A DNA stretch of 64,000 bases from Palsa-360 sp963710315 (GTDB lineage Bacteria; Acidobacteriota; Terriglobia; Acidiferrales; UBA7541), in contig CAVPZW010000007.1 of NCBI GenBank assembly GCA_963710315.1, positions 62,001-126,000 of the forward strand. The letters are read 5' to 3'. Positions 53,947 through 61,826 of this stretch are shown here, in pieces; position 1 is the first letter of the stretch; the number at the start of each line of letters is the position of its first letter. The position numbers were made by a program, and so were the translations under genes. Below the pieces are notes generated by a model. It saw only the letters and a program-made list of their open reading frames with translations, ran no database searches and had not been told where the DNA came from.

Positions 53947-54876
53947 TTGCGGATTCGATGGATTCTATTTTTTGGCGCCGCAATGCTCGCTGGAGCACTT
54001 GGCGGTTCGCTGTTTGGGCCCGCGCCGGCTGGTGCAGTAGCGCGCGAAATTATTGAACTTCAGACCGGCGTGAGCCAGCTGATTCAGGGCCAGCAAAATA
54101 TGCAGACGGCCATCACGCAGAACGCCGCCGTGCAGCGCACGCTCATCGAGCAGTCGCTGGACGCGGTGAATAAATTGAACACATCGATGTCTGCTGTGCA
54201 GAAGACCACTCAGGATTTTTCGGCGGCTTCCGGCGCACGTCTGGACACCATGGGCACGCAGGTGCAAGGCCTCTCTGATAACGTGGGCGACTTGCAGGCG
54301 CGTGTGGGCAAGCTCGATCAGAAGCTCACGGACATTCAAAACACGCTGCAAAACGTGGACGCCAAGCTGGCATCAACGGCACCGGCGCCCTCGGCGGCTC
54401 CGCCTTCGACCATGAACGCACCGAGCGGGCCTATGCCAGGCGGAGCGCCCATGAACATGCCTCCGTCCGCTGCTTCCGCCGGTCCGCCGGCTTCCGCGGA
54501 TGTGCTCTACTCCAACGCACTGCGGGACATCAACGGCAAGCATTACGACCTGGCCACACAGGAGTTTCAGGACTATCTGAAGTATTACGGCGAGACCGAC
54601 CTGGCTTCCAACGCGCAGTTCTACCTGGGTGAAGTCGCCTATATGCAGAACCAGTTTCAAAATGCGCTCGACGCCTATAACAAGGTGATCGAAAATTATC
54701 CCAAGAGCTTCAAAACCGCTTCCGCACGAATGAGAAAAGGCTTTTGCCTGGCCGAGCTAGGCCAGAAGGCCTCCGCCGTTCGCGAACTGCGCACGGTAGT
54801 CCGCCTTTATCCGGGCACGGATGAAGCCAAGCGCTCCGCCGCCAAACTGAAGGAAATGGGGGCGACGGCGGGATAG
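53947..54876 (+). CDS. cpoB: Tol-Pal system protein CpoB/YbgF
   Basis: CpoB coordinates peptidoglycan synthesis with outer-membrane constriction. The 309-residue protein starts at a TTG after CGGAGGAGGAACACC. A signal-like helix (RIRWILFFGAAMLAGALGGS) precedes a coiled-coil region (SQLIQGQQNMQTAITQNAAV to VGDLQARVGKLDQKLTDIQN) and a low-complexity Ala/Pro/Met linker. The C-terminus has tetratricopeptide repeats (NALRDINGKHYDLATQEFQD, then QFYLGEVAYMQNQFQNALDA and RMRKGFCLAELGQKASAVRE). It is the last gene of the Tol-Pal operon. Confidence 0.9.
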   Translation: MRIRWILFFGAAMLAGALGGSLFGPAPAGAVAREIIELQTGVSQLIQGQQNMQTAITQNAAVQRTLIEQSLDAVNKLNTSMSAVQKTTQDFSAASGARLDTMGTQVQGLSDNVGDLQARVGKLDQKLTDIQNTLQNVDAKLASTAPAPSAAPPSTMNAPSGPMPGGAPMNMPPSAASAGPPASADVLYSNALRDINGKHYDLATQEFQDYLKYYGETDLASNAQFYLGEVAYMQNQFQNALDAYNKVIENYPKSFKTASARMRKGFCLAELGQKASAVRELRTVVRLYPGTDEAKRSAAKLKEMGATAG

Positions 54877-55166
54877 TGAATCGTGATTCGTGAATTGTGA
54901 TTCGTAATTCGTGAAAGAACTGTTTACTTAGAGTCTCCAATACCGTCTTCCACACGGCGAGTATTCTCGGCGCTGTCTCCGGTTTTCTCCTCTATTCTCT
55001 GTGTGCTCTGTGTTAAAGGGTTTTCCGGAAAAGGCTTAACACACAGAAAAGAGGAGAAAACCGGAGAGTCCATTGGATATTTCTACGCCTTGAAATTTGA
55101 AAGGCCAAGATTTGCACGCGCGTCGTGGTCGTGTTATCTTCCTCACCTAATTGGAGACTACAAAAC
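54877..55166. repeat. Repeat-rich gap between cpoB and ssb
   Basis: GTGATTCGTGAATTGTGATT tandem units (54885-54915) are followed by an inverted pair of ACACAGAG arms (54981-55019 and 55035-55068), which could fold into a long hairpin and terminate the Tol-Pal transcript. The ssb promoter should lie at about 55100-55150. Confidence 0.75.
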
Positions 55167-55628
55167 ATGTCCGTAAATAAAGTAATTTTAGTTGGGCGTT
55201 TGGGCAAAGACCCGGAGACGCGCTACACAAGCGGCGGCCAAGCCGTGTGCAATTTTTCAATGGCCACGGATGAATCGTTCAAAGATAAAAGCGGCGAACG
55301 GCAAAAGCGCACCGAGTGGCATAAGATTGTGGTGTGGGGAAAACAAGCCGAGATTGCCCAGCAATACCTGAAGAAGGGCGCGCAAATTTATCTGGAAGGC
55401 CGCATTCAATCGCGCGAGTGGATGGACAAGGAAAATCAGAAGCGCACTACTTATGAAATTGTCGCCACAAATTTCCGCATGCTCGGCTCAAAGTCGGACT
55501 CGTCCGGCTCAGGCTACCGAAGCAATGCCGCTGCCGCTGTCTCACCGGACTTCGACGCTGCCGCTCCCTCGTCGATGGACCACGATCAGTCCGGCCCCGA
55601 AGTTACCGACGAAGATATTCCGTTTTAG
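55167..55628 (+). CDS. ssb: Single-stranded DNA-binding protein
   Basis: SSB coats single-stranded DNA in replication and repair. From the ATG at 55167 (after TTGGAGACTAC) this gives 153 residues. The OB-fold is standard: MSVNKVILVGRLGKDPETRY, EWHKIVVWGKQAEIAQQYLK and KGAQIYLEGRIQSREWMDKE. A short variable linker and the acidic C-terminal tip EVTDEDIPF, which binds partner proteins, complete it. An in-frame upstream ATG at 55125 would add a non-homologous extension. It follows the Tol-Pal operon with a repeat-rich gap of about 290 bp. Confidence 0.94.
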   Translation: MSVNKVILVGRLGKDPETRYTSGGQAVCNFSMATDESFKDKSGERQKRTEWHKIVVWGKQAEIAQQYLKKGAQIYLEGRIQSREWMDKENQKRTTYEIVATNFRMLGSKSDSSGSGYRSNAAAAVSPDFDAAAPSSMDHDQSGPEVTDEDIPF

Positions 55629-55633
55629 TCTTA

Positions 55634-55708
55634 CGTAGCGCGGGCTTCAGCCTGCGGGGGTTGGTCCTTGCAAGGACTAACGCCCGCAGGCTGAAGCCCG
55701 CGCTACTC
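55634..55708. repeat. REP-like palindrome after ssb
   Basis: Arms at 55634-55661 and 55682-55708 share the GTAGCGCGGGCTTCAGCCTG core with the copies at 8127 and 46743. It lies between the convergent ssb and MacB-like genes. Confidence 0.85.
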
Positions 55709-55713
55709 AAACC

Positions 55714-56931
55714 CTACTCATACCTCAACGCTTCGATCGGATCCAACTGCGCGGCTTTGTGCGCCGGATAGTAGCCGAAGAAGATTCCCACCGCGGCCGA
55801 GAAAATTACCGCCGCGATAATGGCCTTGCCTGAAATCAGCGTGGGCCACGACAACAAATTGCTGATCAGCGCCGATCCCACCAGCCCGAATACGATTCCG
55901 ATAAACCCGCCCATCATGCTGAGCGTCACGGCTTCCACCAGAAACTGGCGGCGCACGTCGTCCTCGGTGGCCCCCACGGCCATGCGAACTCCAATTTCCC
56001 GCGTCCGCTCCGTGACCGAAACCAGCATGATGTTCATGATGCCGATTCCGCCAACCAGCAAGGAAACGGAGGCGATGCCTCCAAGCAACAGCGTCATGAC
56101 CGATTGCGTCTGATCCGCGAGGTCCTCGATATCCGCTTGCGTGCGAATCAAGAAGTCGTCGTCCGTGCCAGGCCGCAGGCGATGCCGCTCGCGCAGCAAA
56201 CTGGTGATCGGGGCGACTGCCGCGATAGACGCGGGCTGAGATACGGCCGAGGCGTTAATGGTCTGCAGCCAGGTGATCCCCTGTATCTTGCGCTGCACGG
56301 TCGTGTAGGGAGCAAAAATAATATCGTCCTGATCCTGTCCCACGCTGCTCTGCCCCTTGGAGGCCAGCACGCCGTCCACGCGGAACGGCAGGTTTCCGAT
56401 ACGTATGGTCTTGCCAATCGGATCTTCATCGAGAAACAAAATTTTCGCGACGGTTGTTCCCAGAACGCACACATTGGCGGCGAGGTCGACTTCCTCATCG
56501 CTAAAGATCGAGCCCGACTGCACGGGCCAGGTGCGGATATCGAAATAGTTTGGCGTGGTGCCATTGACTCTGGTGTTCCAGTTTTGATTCCCATACACAA
56601 TTTGCTGGCTGTTGGCTAACGAGGGCGCGGCCTGCTTGATCAGCGGAATCTCTCGAAGGATGGCATTCATGTCATCGATCGTGAGAGTCTTCACCCCGCC
56701 GTAACCCTGCCGCACGCCGCCCGCGCGGTTGCTTCCCGCCGCGATGAACACGGCGTTGGTTCCCATGGCCGCGATGCCCTGCTGCACCAGGTAGTTGGCT
56801 CCCTGGCCGATGCTCACCACGGCAATTACCGCGCCGACGCCGATGATGATGCCCAGCATGGTCAGCGCCGAGCGCATCTTGTTTCGAGCCAGCGCCCGCA
56901 GTGCCAGCCGGAATGTATTCATGAAATCCAT
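55714..56931 (-). CDS. MacB-like ABC transporter permease
   Basis: The permease of a MacAB-type system, which exports lipophilic drugs, peptides or toxins with the help of an outer-membrane channel. The 405-residue protein has the MacB plan: an N-terminal helix (KMRSALTMLGIIIGVGAVIA), a large periplasmic domain of about 230 residues (GMAAMGTN-like AAMGTNAVFIAAGSN), and three C-terminal FtsX-type helices (LLVGGIGIMNIMLVSVTERT, with REIGVRMAVGATEDDVRRQF). The ATPase is a separate gene directly upstream rather than fused, as in Gram-positive-like or split MacB systems. It starts 11 bases after the ATPase stop. Confidence 0.9.
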   Translation of the reverse strand: MDFMNTFRLALRALARNKMRSALTMLGIIIGVGAVIAVVSIGQGANYLVQQGIAAMGTNAVFIAAGSNRAGGVRQGYGGVKTLTIDDMNAILREIPLIKQAAPSLANSQQIVYGNQNWNTRVNGTTPNYFDIRTWPVQSGSIFSDEEVDLAANVCVLGTTVAKILFLDEDPIGKTIRIGNLPFRVDGVLASKGQSSVGQDQDDIIFAPYTTVQRKIQGITWLQTINASAVSQPASIAAVAPITSLLRERHRLRPGTDDDFLIRTQADIEDLADQTQSVMTLLLGGIASVSLLVGGIGIMNIMLVSVTERTREIGVRMAVGATEDDVRRQFLVEAVTLSMMGGFIGIVFGLVGSALISNLLSWPTLISGKAIIAAVIFSAAVGIFFGYYPAHKAAQLDPIEALRYE

Positions 56932-56942
56932 AAAGAAACTCC

Positions 56943-57800
56943 CTACTGAGCCGCCTTGTCCGCCGCAATCTTTTCCTGACGGGCATTATCCACGGCGTCC
57001 TCGGCCGCTTGCTCTTCCGCCGTGGGAAGCGTCAGAAGAACTTCGCGAGCAATGGAGCGATTCTGAACGATATTGTCCTTGCGCAGTTTGCCGTCGCGGA
57101 ACTCCAAAGTGCGTTTCGCATATTGGGCGATGTCCGGTTCGTGCGTGACTAGAACGATGGTTATGCCCTGTTCGATGTTCAAAGTTTGCAAAATGTCCAT
57201 GATTTCCACGGAGGTGCGGCTGTCCAGGTTTCCAGTAGGCTCGTCGGCCAGCAGGATAGCCGGACGATTGACCAATCCCCGCGCGATGGCCACGCGTTGC
57301 TGCTGGCCGCCGGAAAGTTGTGACGGATGATGTCCCGCGCGCTCGGCGAGACCCACTCGAGTCAGCGACTCCAGCGCACGCTTGCTTCTCTCTTCCGGTG
57401 CAATCCCGGCGTAGACCGTGGGCAGTTCCACATTTTCCAGCGCCGAAGTGCGCGATAGCAGGTTGAACTGCTGAAACACGAATCCCAATTTCTTATTGCG
57501 GATGTGCGCCAGCTCGCTCTTTGACATCTGCGATACATCGACGCCATCCAGGTAGTAGTGCCCGCGAGTAGGCCGGTCCAGGCAACCCAGGATATTCATC
57601 ACCGTGGATTTGCCGGAGCCGGATGGGCCCATCACCGCCACGAATTCTCCCTCGTAAATCTCGAGAGTTACCCCGCGCAGTGCCTGGACCTGGATTTCGC
57701 CCAGGTCGTATGTCTTGAAAACATTTTCGAGCCGAATCACCGGCTTGGCATTGGCCTTTGCCGGATTCAACTCCGCTGGTGATGTGGTTTGTTCCGACAC
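56943..57800 (-). CDS. ABC transporter ATP-binding protein (MacB/LolD type)
   Basis: The nucleotide-binding subunit of the MacAB-like exporter. The 285-residue protein has a Walker A (VMGPSGSGKSTVMNIL), the signature (LSGGQQQRVAIARGLVNRPA), a Walker B (ILLADEPTGNLDSRTSVEIM), and the H-loop (VLVTHEPDIAQYA). The N-terminal polar stretch of about 20 residues precedes the domain start VIRLENVFKTYDLGEIQVQA. A C-terminal tail of about 50 residues is not typical for this group and is charged and alanine-rich. It lies between the adaptor and permease genes. Confidence 0.93.
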   Translation of the reverse strand: MSEQTTSPAELNPAKANAKPVIRLENVFKTYDLGEIQVQALRGVTLEIYEGEFVAVMGPSGSGKSTVMNILGCLDRPTRGHYYLDGVDVSQMSKSELAHIRNKKLGFVFQQFNLLSRTSALENVELPTVYAGIAPEERSKRALESLTRVGLAERAGHHPSQLSGGQQQRVAIARGLVNRPAILLADEPTGNLDSRTSVEIMDILQTLNIEQGITIVLVTHEPDIAQYAKRTLEFRDGKLRKDNIVQNRSIAREVLLTLPTAEEQAAEDAVDNARQEKIAADKAAQ

Positions 57801-57824
57801 TTGGTTGCAGGCGCCTCGATTAAA

Positions 57825-59453
57825 TTAGAATCTGCGTTGCGCGCCGGCAGCCCCGCCGGGAGCGCCACCACCCAGCGGACTTGCGGCCCGATTCGCAGCA
57901 GTTGCAGTCGCTGAAGCCTGACCGATAACAAGCTCGTCGCCGGGTTTCAGGTTTCCGCTGATCATCGCTGTAAACGTAAAATCGGTCACGCCAAGGCGAA
58001 CTTGGACCGGCTGCAAGGTCTTGTCCGGCAGCAACTTCCAAACAATTCCTGTCTCCGCCCGCTGTGCGCCGCCTCCGCCGTTTCCGCCTTGGCCTCGACG
58101 GTTTCCACCTCCGCCGCCTCCACCGCCTTGACCACCAGCCCGGCCTCCACCTGCGCCGCCTGCGGCTTGCGCCCCGGTTCCTGTGCCCGCAGTACCTGCG
58201 GCTGCCCCGGTTGCTTCGCCTGCGCCGGCTGCAGGAGCTGTTGCGTTGGCGGTAGCAATGCGCCCGGCCGCCGTGGCGCGCGTACTATCTTCGATATTGT
58301 ACTTGGCATAAAGCGCCTGGCGCTGACTATCCGTCAAATCCGGCTTAAAACGCAGCGCACCATTGGGAATTTTCACGGCATCCTTGGCCGTGGCCACGGG
58401 AATGGAGGCATACGCCGTCATCCCCGGGAAAAGCCGCAAGTCCGGATTATCGAATGCGATGGTGGTGTTATAGGTGACCACGTTCTGGACCGTCGTGGCG
58501 TTCATGCGCTGTTGATCCACGTGTCCGTTAAATATTTCACGCGGAAAGGCGTCCACGCGAAAAGTTGCCGGCGCGCCGTTGCGTATGCGGCCAACATCCG
58601 CCTCATCCGTCTGCGTATAGACCAGCATGTGAGTCAAATCCTGCCCAACGCTGAACAAATTTGGAGCTTGCAGACTGGCTGCCACCGGCTGGCCGAGAGT
58701 GACCGTGCGATTGATGATCGTGCCGTCGATAGGCGCGCGAATGGTGCAATAGCTGAGTTGCAGTTTGGCGGAATCCACGACGGCTTTTTGCACGCCCACC
58801 TGCGCCTTGGCCTGATCCCGTTGGGCAACGGTGGAAGCCAATTGCGCCTCGGCTTGCTTCTCCTGCGCCACGGCGGCGTTCTCGGAGGCCACGGCTTCGT
58901 CGTAAGCAGCTTGCGCGTCGTCATTCTGCTGCGCGGAAAGAACGCCCTGGTCGGCCAACAATTTAGTGCGCTTCTGCTGCGATCCCATATCGATGGTTGT
59001 GGCGTGCGCCTTGGAAATATTGGCTTTCATGGTGGATACATTGGCGGTAGCCGTGCCGATCTGCGCCTCCAGATTTGCCAGGTTGGCCACTGCATTCTGA
59101 TAGCTGGCCTGGGCCTGCGCCAGCGCGGCCTGGAACGGGGTGGGATCGATCTGCGCGAGAATGTCGTCCTTCTTCACTTTCGAATTGAAGTCCACGTTGA
59201 TGGCCACGATGTTGCCCGAAACCACCGAGCCGACCGGCACTGTGTTATATGGATTGATCGTTCCAGTTGTCTGCACCACCTGGGAAATATCGCCCTGATC
59301 GACCTTGGCGGTAAAATATTGAGCATTGGAGCGCTGTCCAACCGACACGTACCCGAACCAAAGTATCAGCGCCACGGGAGGCGCAACGAGCATTGCCCGG
59401 TGCATCATGGACCGCTGCCAAAGGCCCTTGAGAATTTCCATGATCCGCTTCAT
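57825..59453 (-). CDS. MacA-like efflux periplasmic adaptor with long Gly-rich insertion
   Basis: Membrane fusion protein of an RND/MacAB-type exporter. The 542-residue protein has an N-terminal helix (AMLVAPPVALILWFGYVSVG), the lipoyl/barrel start (VVQTTGTINPYNTVPVGSVV and VNVDFNSKVKKDDILAQIDP), a long alpha-helical hairpin (ANVSTMKANISKAHATTIDM), and LSYCTIRAPIDGTIINRTVT. Around residues 385-460 there is a Gly/Ala-rich insertion of about 75 residues (PAAGAGEATGAAAGTAGTGT, then GGGGGG- and NRRGQGG-like runs). The final strand region resumes with VRLGVTDFTFTAMISGNLKP. The ATPase gene starts 24 bases after the stop. Confidence 0.88.
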   Translation of the reverse strand: MKRIMEILKGLWQRSMMHRAMLVAPPVALILWFGYVSVGQRSNAQYFTAKVDQGDISQVVQTTGTINPYNTVPVGSVVSGNIVAINVDFNSKVKKDDILAQIDPTPFQAALAQAQASYQNAVANLANLEAQIGTATANVSTMKANISKAHATTIDMGSQQKRTKLLADQGVLSAQQNDDAQAAYDEAVASENAAVAQEKQAEAQLASTVAQRDQAKAQVGVQKAVVDSAKLQLSYCTIRAPIDGTIINRTVTLGQPVAASLQAPNLFSVGQDLTHMLVYTQTDEADVGRIRNGAPATFRVDAFPREIFNGHVDQQRMNATTVQNVVTYNTTIAFDNPDLRLFPGMTAYASIPVATAKDAVKIPNGALRFKPDLTDSQRQALYAKYNIEDSTRATAAGRIATANATAPAAGAGEATGAAAGTAGTGTGAQAAGGAGGGRAGGQGGGGGGGGNRRGQGGNGGGGAQRAETGIVWKLLPDKTLQPVQVRLGVTDFTFTAMISGNLKPGDELVIGQASATATAANRAASPLGGGAPGGAAGAQRRF

Positions 59454-59515
59454 ATTCTGTTTTTTCTCCGCAACAGGTAATAATTGTTTGCAATCGAATC
59501 GTGGCCCTAAAGACC

Positions 59516-59917
59516 CTACGGATTGGTCTGCCGTTTACGCCGCTCTTCATCCATCTGGCGCAATAAATCTTCAAATTTCGGCCGCTGCTCTGGCGTTAGA
59601 AGCTGGCGAATGCGGTCCCGGCCCTGCTGGCGGACCTGCTCGTATTCAGGATCGAGCTTCTCGTGCAAACCCGCGTATTTCCCGCGCATATCGCTCAGGA
59701 TGGCCTGAATCTGGCTTTGCTGCTCCGGGCTGAGGTTCAGGTCACGAGTGAACATGGCCATGGCGTGACCGGGAGTACGGACCGCCGCGGGCTGCAGCCG
59801 CGCGGCTTGCACACGCATGGTAACCAGATAGGTGCCCACGCTGCCCAGCGCCGCGCCCAGGATAAAGAGAACGAAAACAATCAGGTATGCCTTGCGGCTG
59901 CCTTGGTTAGCGTCCAT
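59516..59917 (-). CDS. Spy/CpxP-like periplasmic protein (heavy-metal sensor type)
   Basis: From the ATG at 59917 (after AGAGGAACA) this is 133 residues with one N-terminal helix (YLIVFVLFILGAALGSVGTY). The remainder is helical and matches the LTxxQ-type periplasmic family: FTRDLNLSPEQQSQIQAILS and YEQVRQQGRDRIRQLLTPEQ followed by RPKFEDLLRQMDEERRK. Such proteins bind metal or misfolded protein in stress responses. Its gene overlaps the anti-sigma factor by 11 bases and precedes the MacAB-like genes, which supports a role in the same envelope module. Confidence 0.8.
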   Translation of the reverse strand: MDANQGSRKAYLIVFVLFILGAALGSVGTYLVTMRVQAARLQPAAVRTPGHAMAMFTRDLNLSPEQQSQIQAILSDMRGKYAGLHEKLDPEYEQVRQQGRDRIRQLLTPEQRPKFEDLLRQMDEERRKRQTNP

Positions 59918-60404
59918 TGTTCCTCTCAGCCAGAGATAGCAAGACTTCATCGTTACTTACCGGTTCCGAGGGCGGCTGCGGAAAATCGCTGGCGCTCAAT
60001 TCGGTGCGAATCGAGCCGAGCGTAACGTTTCGGTGCGGAGCAAATTCCACCAGATAGACCGAGAGCGCGAGCAATACCACGGCTGCGGTCAGCGACACGC
60101 GCGAAGCCAGAAATTCCAGCGGAGCCCAAAACGCCCCCGGCGATTTCACCCGAACTTCTTCCTGGCGAATTCGCGCCATTACGTTTGCCAGAAACGCCTG
60201 GCTCGGCTCGCTGGCCGGTTCCCATGCCTCGCGCAGCAGGGTGCCCGCCAGGCGCGAATCTTCCAGCGCCCGCCGGCAATCCTCGCAACCGGCCAGGTGA
60301 CCGCGCAGTTCGGAGTCCGGCGCACCGGCGAGATAATCTTCAAATCGCGCTTCGAACTTTCGGCACCGCATGGGAATGTTTGATTTGTTAAACACTTTAT
60401 TCAC
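59907..60404 (-). CDS. Zinc-finger anti-sigma factor (zf-HC2)
   Basis: This 165-residue protein is likely the membrane anti-sigma factor for the preceding ECF sigma factor. The N-terminal part has a C-terminal half of the zinc-binding motif H-x3-C-x2-C (LRGHLAGCEDCRRALEDSRL, near residue 35) and an earlier cysteine (MRCRKFEARFEDYLAG). A transmembrane helix (VSLTAAVVLLALSVYLVEF) lies near residue 105, with a short periplasmic tail. It overlaps the sigma factor gene by 8 bases. The start could be the internal ATG 11 codons later. Confidence 0.85.
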   Translation of the reverse strand: MNKVFNKSNIPMRCRKFEARFEDYLAGAPDSELRGHLAGCEDCRRALEDSRLAGTLLREAWEPASEPSQAFLANVMARIRQEEVRVKSPGAFWAPLEFLASRVSLTAAVVLLALSVYLVEFAPHRNVTLGSIRTELSASDFPQPPSEPVSNDEVLLSLAERNNGR

Positions 60405-61092
60405 TCCTTCGGCGCTTTTGCGCTTCTCGAGAAGCCGGACGCTTCAGCATCCGTTTCCGATACGTTTCCACCAGCCTGCCGCGCGCCCTAAATAGCCGCA
60501 CCTTTACCGTGTTGACGTTCAGCCCCAGAGTCGCCCCGATTTCCTCCACGGAAAATCCTTCCACTTCCTTCATCACCAGCATGATCTGGTCCTTGTCGTC
60601 CAGTTCGCCGAGCAAGCGCTCCACCAGTTGGCGTTGCTCCAGGTTTCGTCCGGCGTCGTCCCGGTGCAACGCCCCGCCGTAGCCATGCTCGGGCATGGAT
60701 TCCAGCTTTCGCACCTGATCTTCGCTGAGGTCCGATTCGTACACCAGGCGCCGCACCTTCTTCTTTCTCAAATAGTCCCAGCATTCGTTGACCGCAATTT
60801 TGTACAGCCAGGTGCCGAATGCCGACCGCAGATCGAAGCGCTTGATGGAAAAGTAAGCCTTGGCCAGCGCTTGCTGCGTTACATCCTCGATATCCTGGCT
60901 GCCGCGAAGGATGCCTCCTACTACTGCTAGTACTCTACGCTGGTGGAGTCGCACCAATTCCTCGTAGGCGCTGGCATCGCCAGCCTGCGCGCGGCGCACC
61001 AGCTCTTTTTGCATCTCCGCGGGCGTCTGGGAGTCTTTTTCGCTCCCAGCCACAGACACGCGGGGAACCTCTGAGTTTGTGACGTTGGCCAT
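60397..61092 (-). CDS. ECF RNA polymerase sigma factor
   Basis: An ECF-type sigma factor of 231 residues when started at the ATG 61092, preceded by GGGAAG. Region 2 is DASAYEELVRLHQRRVLAVV to YFSIKRFDLRSAFGTWLYKI, with the conserved W in AFGTWLYKIAVNECWDYLRK. Region 4 is DKDQIMLVMKEVEGFSVEEI, then GATLGLNVNTVKVRLFRARG. Between them is a variable stretch. The frame is open to 61245, but that part overlaps the XRE gene. It heads the unit with the anti-sigma, Spy-like and MacAB-like genes. Confidence 0.9.
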   Translation of the reverse strand: MANVTNSEVPRVSVAGSEKDSQTPAEMQKELVRRAQAGDASAYEELVRLHQRRVLAVVGGILRGSQDIEDVTQQALAKAYFSIKRFDLRSAFGTWLYKIAVNECWDYLRKKKVRRLVYESDLSEDQVRKLESMPEHGYGGALHRDDAGRNLEQRQLVERLLGELDDKDQIMLVMKEVEGFSVEEIGATLGLNVNTVKVRLFRARGRLVETYRKRMLKRPASREAQKRRRSE

Positions 61093-61171
61093 CGCTTCCC
61101 GGTTACGATTACTTTCAAATAAGTCGATTTTTGTACTTGCAGCTACAATAACTCTATGAAACAATGCCGAC

Positions 61172-61543
61172 ATGATCATTGGAGACAGACTTCGCGCCCT
61201 GCGCGAGGAAAAAAAGTTTTCCCAAGGGGACATCGAAAAGCGCACCGGACTGCTTCGTTGCTATATCTCGCGCGTGGAAAATGGCCATACCGTTCCGGCC
61301 ATCGAAACGCTCGAGAAAATGGCGCGCGCTCTGGAAGTCCCACTCTACCAACTCTTCTATGACGGAGAAGAACCGCCCGTTCTCCCCAACCTTCCGAAGC
61401 GCAAAAGCGCCGACGATATCATTTGGGGCAGCGCCGGGAAAGACGCTCGTCTTCTGAACAAGTTTCGCAGGCTCATGGGTCGCATCGAAGAAGGCGACCG
61501 ACGGCTCCTGCTTTACATGGCTCAGAAGATGGCCATCCGCTAA
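61172..61543 (+). CDS. XRE-family transcriptional regulator
   Basis: A 123-residue protein with an N-terminal helix-turn-helix (GDRLRALREEKKFSQGDIEK, then RTGLLRCYISRVENGHTVPA) and a helical C-terminal part (DARLLNKFRRLMGRIEEGDR, then RLLLYMAQKMAIR). It is read divergently from the sigma factor gene, with 79 bp between the two starts, so it may control that promoter. The C-terminal extension has no known sensor domain that I recognise. An AACTCTATGAAACAATG context upstream offers another ATG in a different frame. Confidence 0.85.
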   Translation: MIIGDRLRALREEKKFSQGDIEKRTGLLRCYISRVENGHTVPAIETLEKMARALEVPLYQLFYDGEEPPVLPNLPKRKSADDIIWGSAGKDARLLNKFRRLMGRIEEGDRRLLLYMAQKMAIR

Positions 61544-61826
61544 GTCCAGCGGTTTTCCGACCCTTCCACCTGGAAGGCGGGAATGGTGATCTTTGTCATA
61601 CTGGCCGAGAGGCCCGGGCATCGTTTTCATAGGTGTTTTCACAGTCAAAGTGATACCACCCGGGCCGCAGCCGCTTTTCCGCCATCAATCGCTGGTTCCT
61701 TGCGATACATGTGCCGCCCGCTCGGCTTTCCTGTTGCTTCCACATTGCCTCAAATCTTAATATCAAACTCCCAATTTCAAATCTCAAATTTGAAGTCTCA
61801 AATCGCAAATTTGAAATTTTCCGGGC
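61544..61826. repeat. Gap with AAATTTGAAATTT-type repeats next to guaA
   Basis: About 280 bp between the XRE gene and guaA (convergent). Near 61740-61820 units such as CAATTTCAAATCTCAAATTT repeat with palindromic TTTGAAATTT cores; the same motif flanks the other end of guaA at 63465-63500. The first part has no recognised feature. Confidence 0.6.

Noticed and set aside
58002..59480. 492-codon frame opposite the MacA-like adaptor
   Set aside because: Shadow of the adaptor gene; no known motif, and the sense strand has clear domain signatures.
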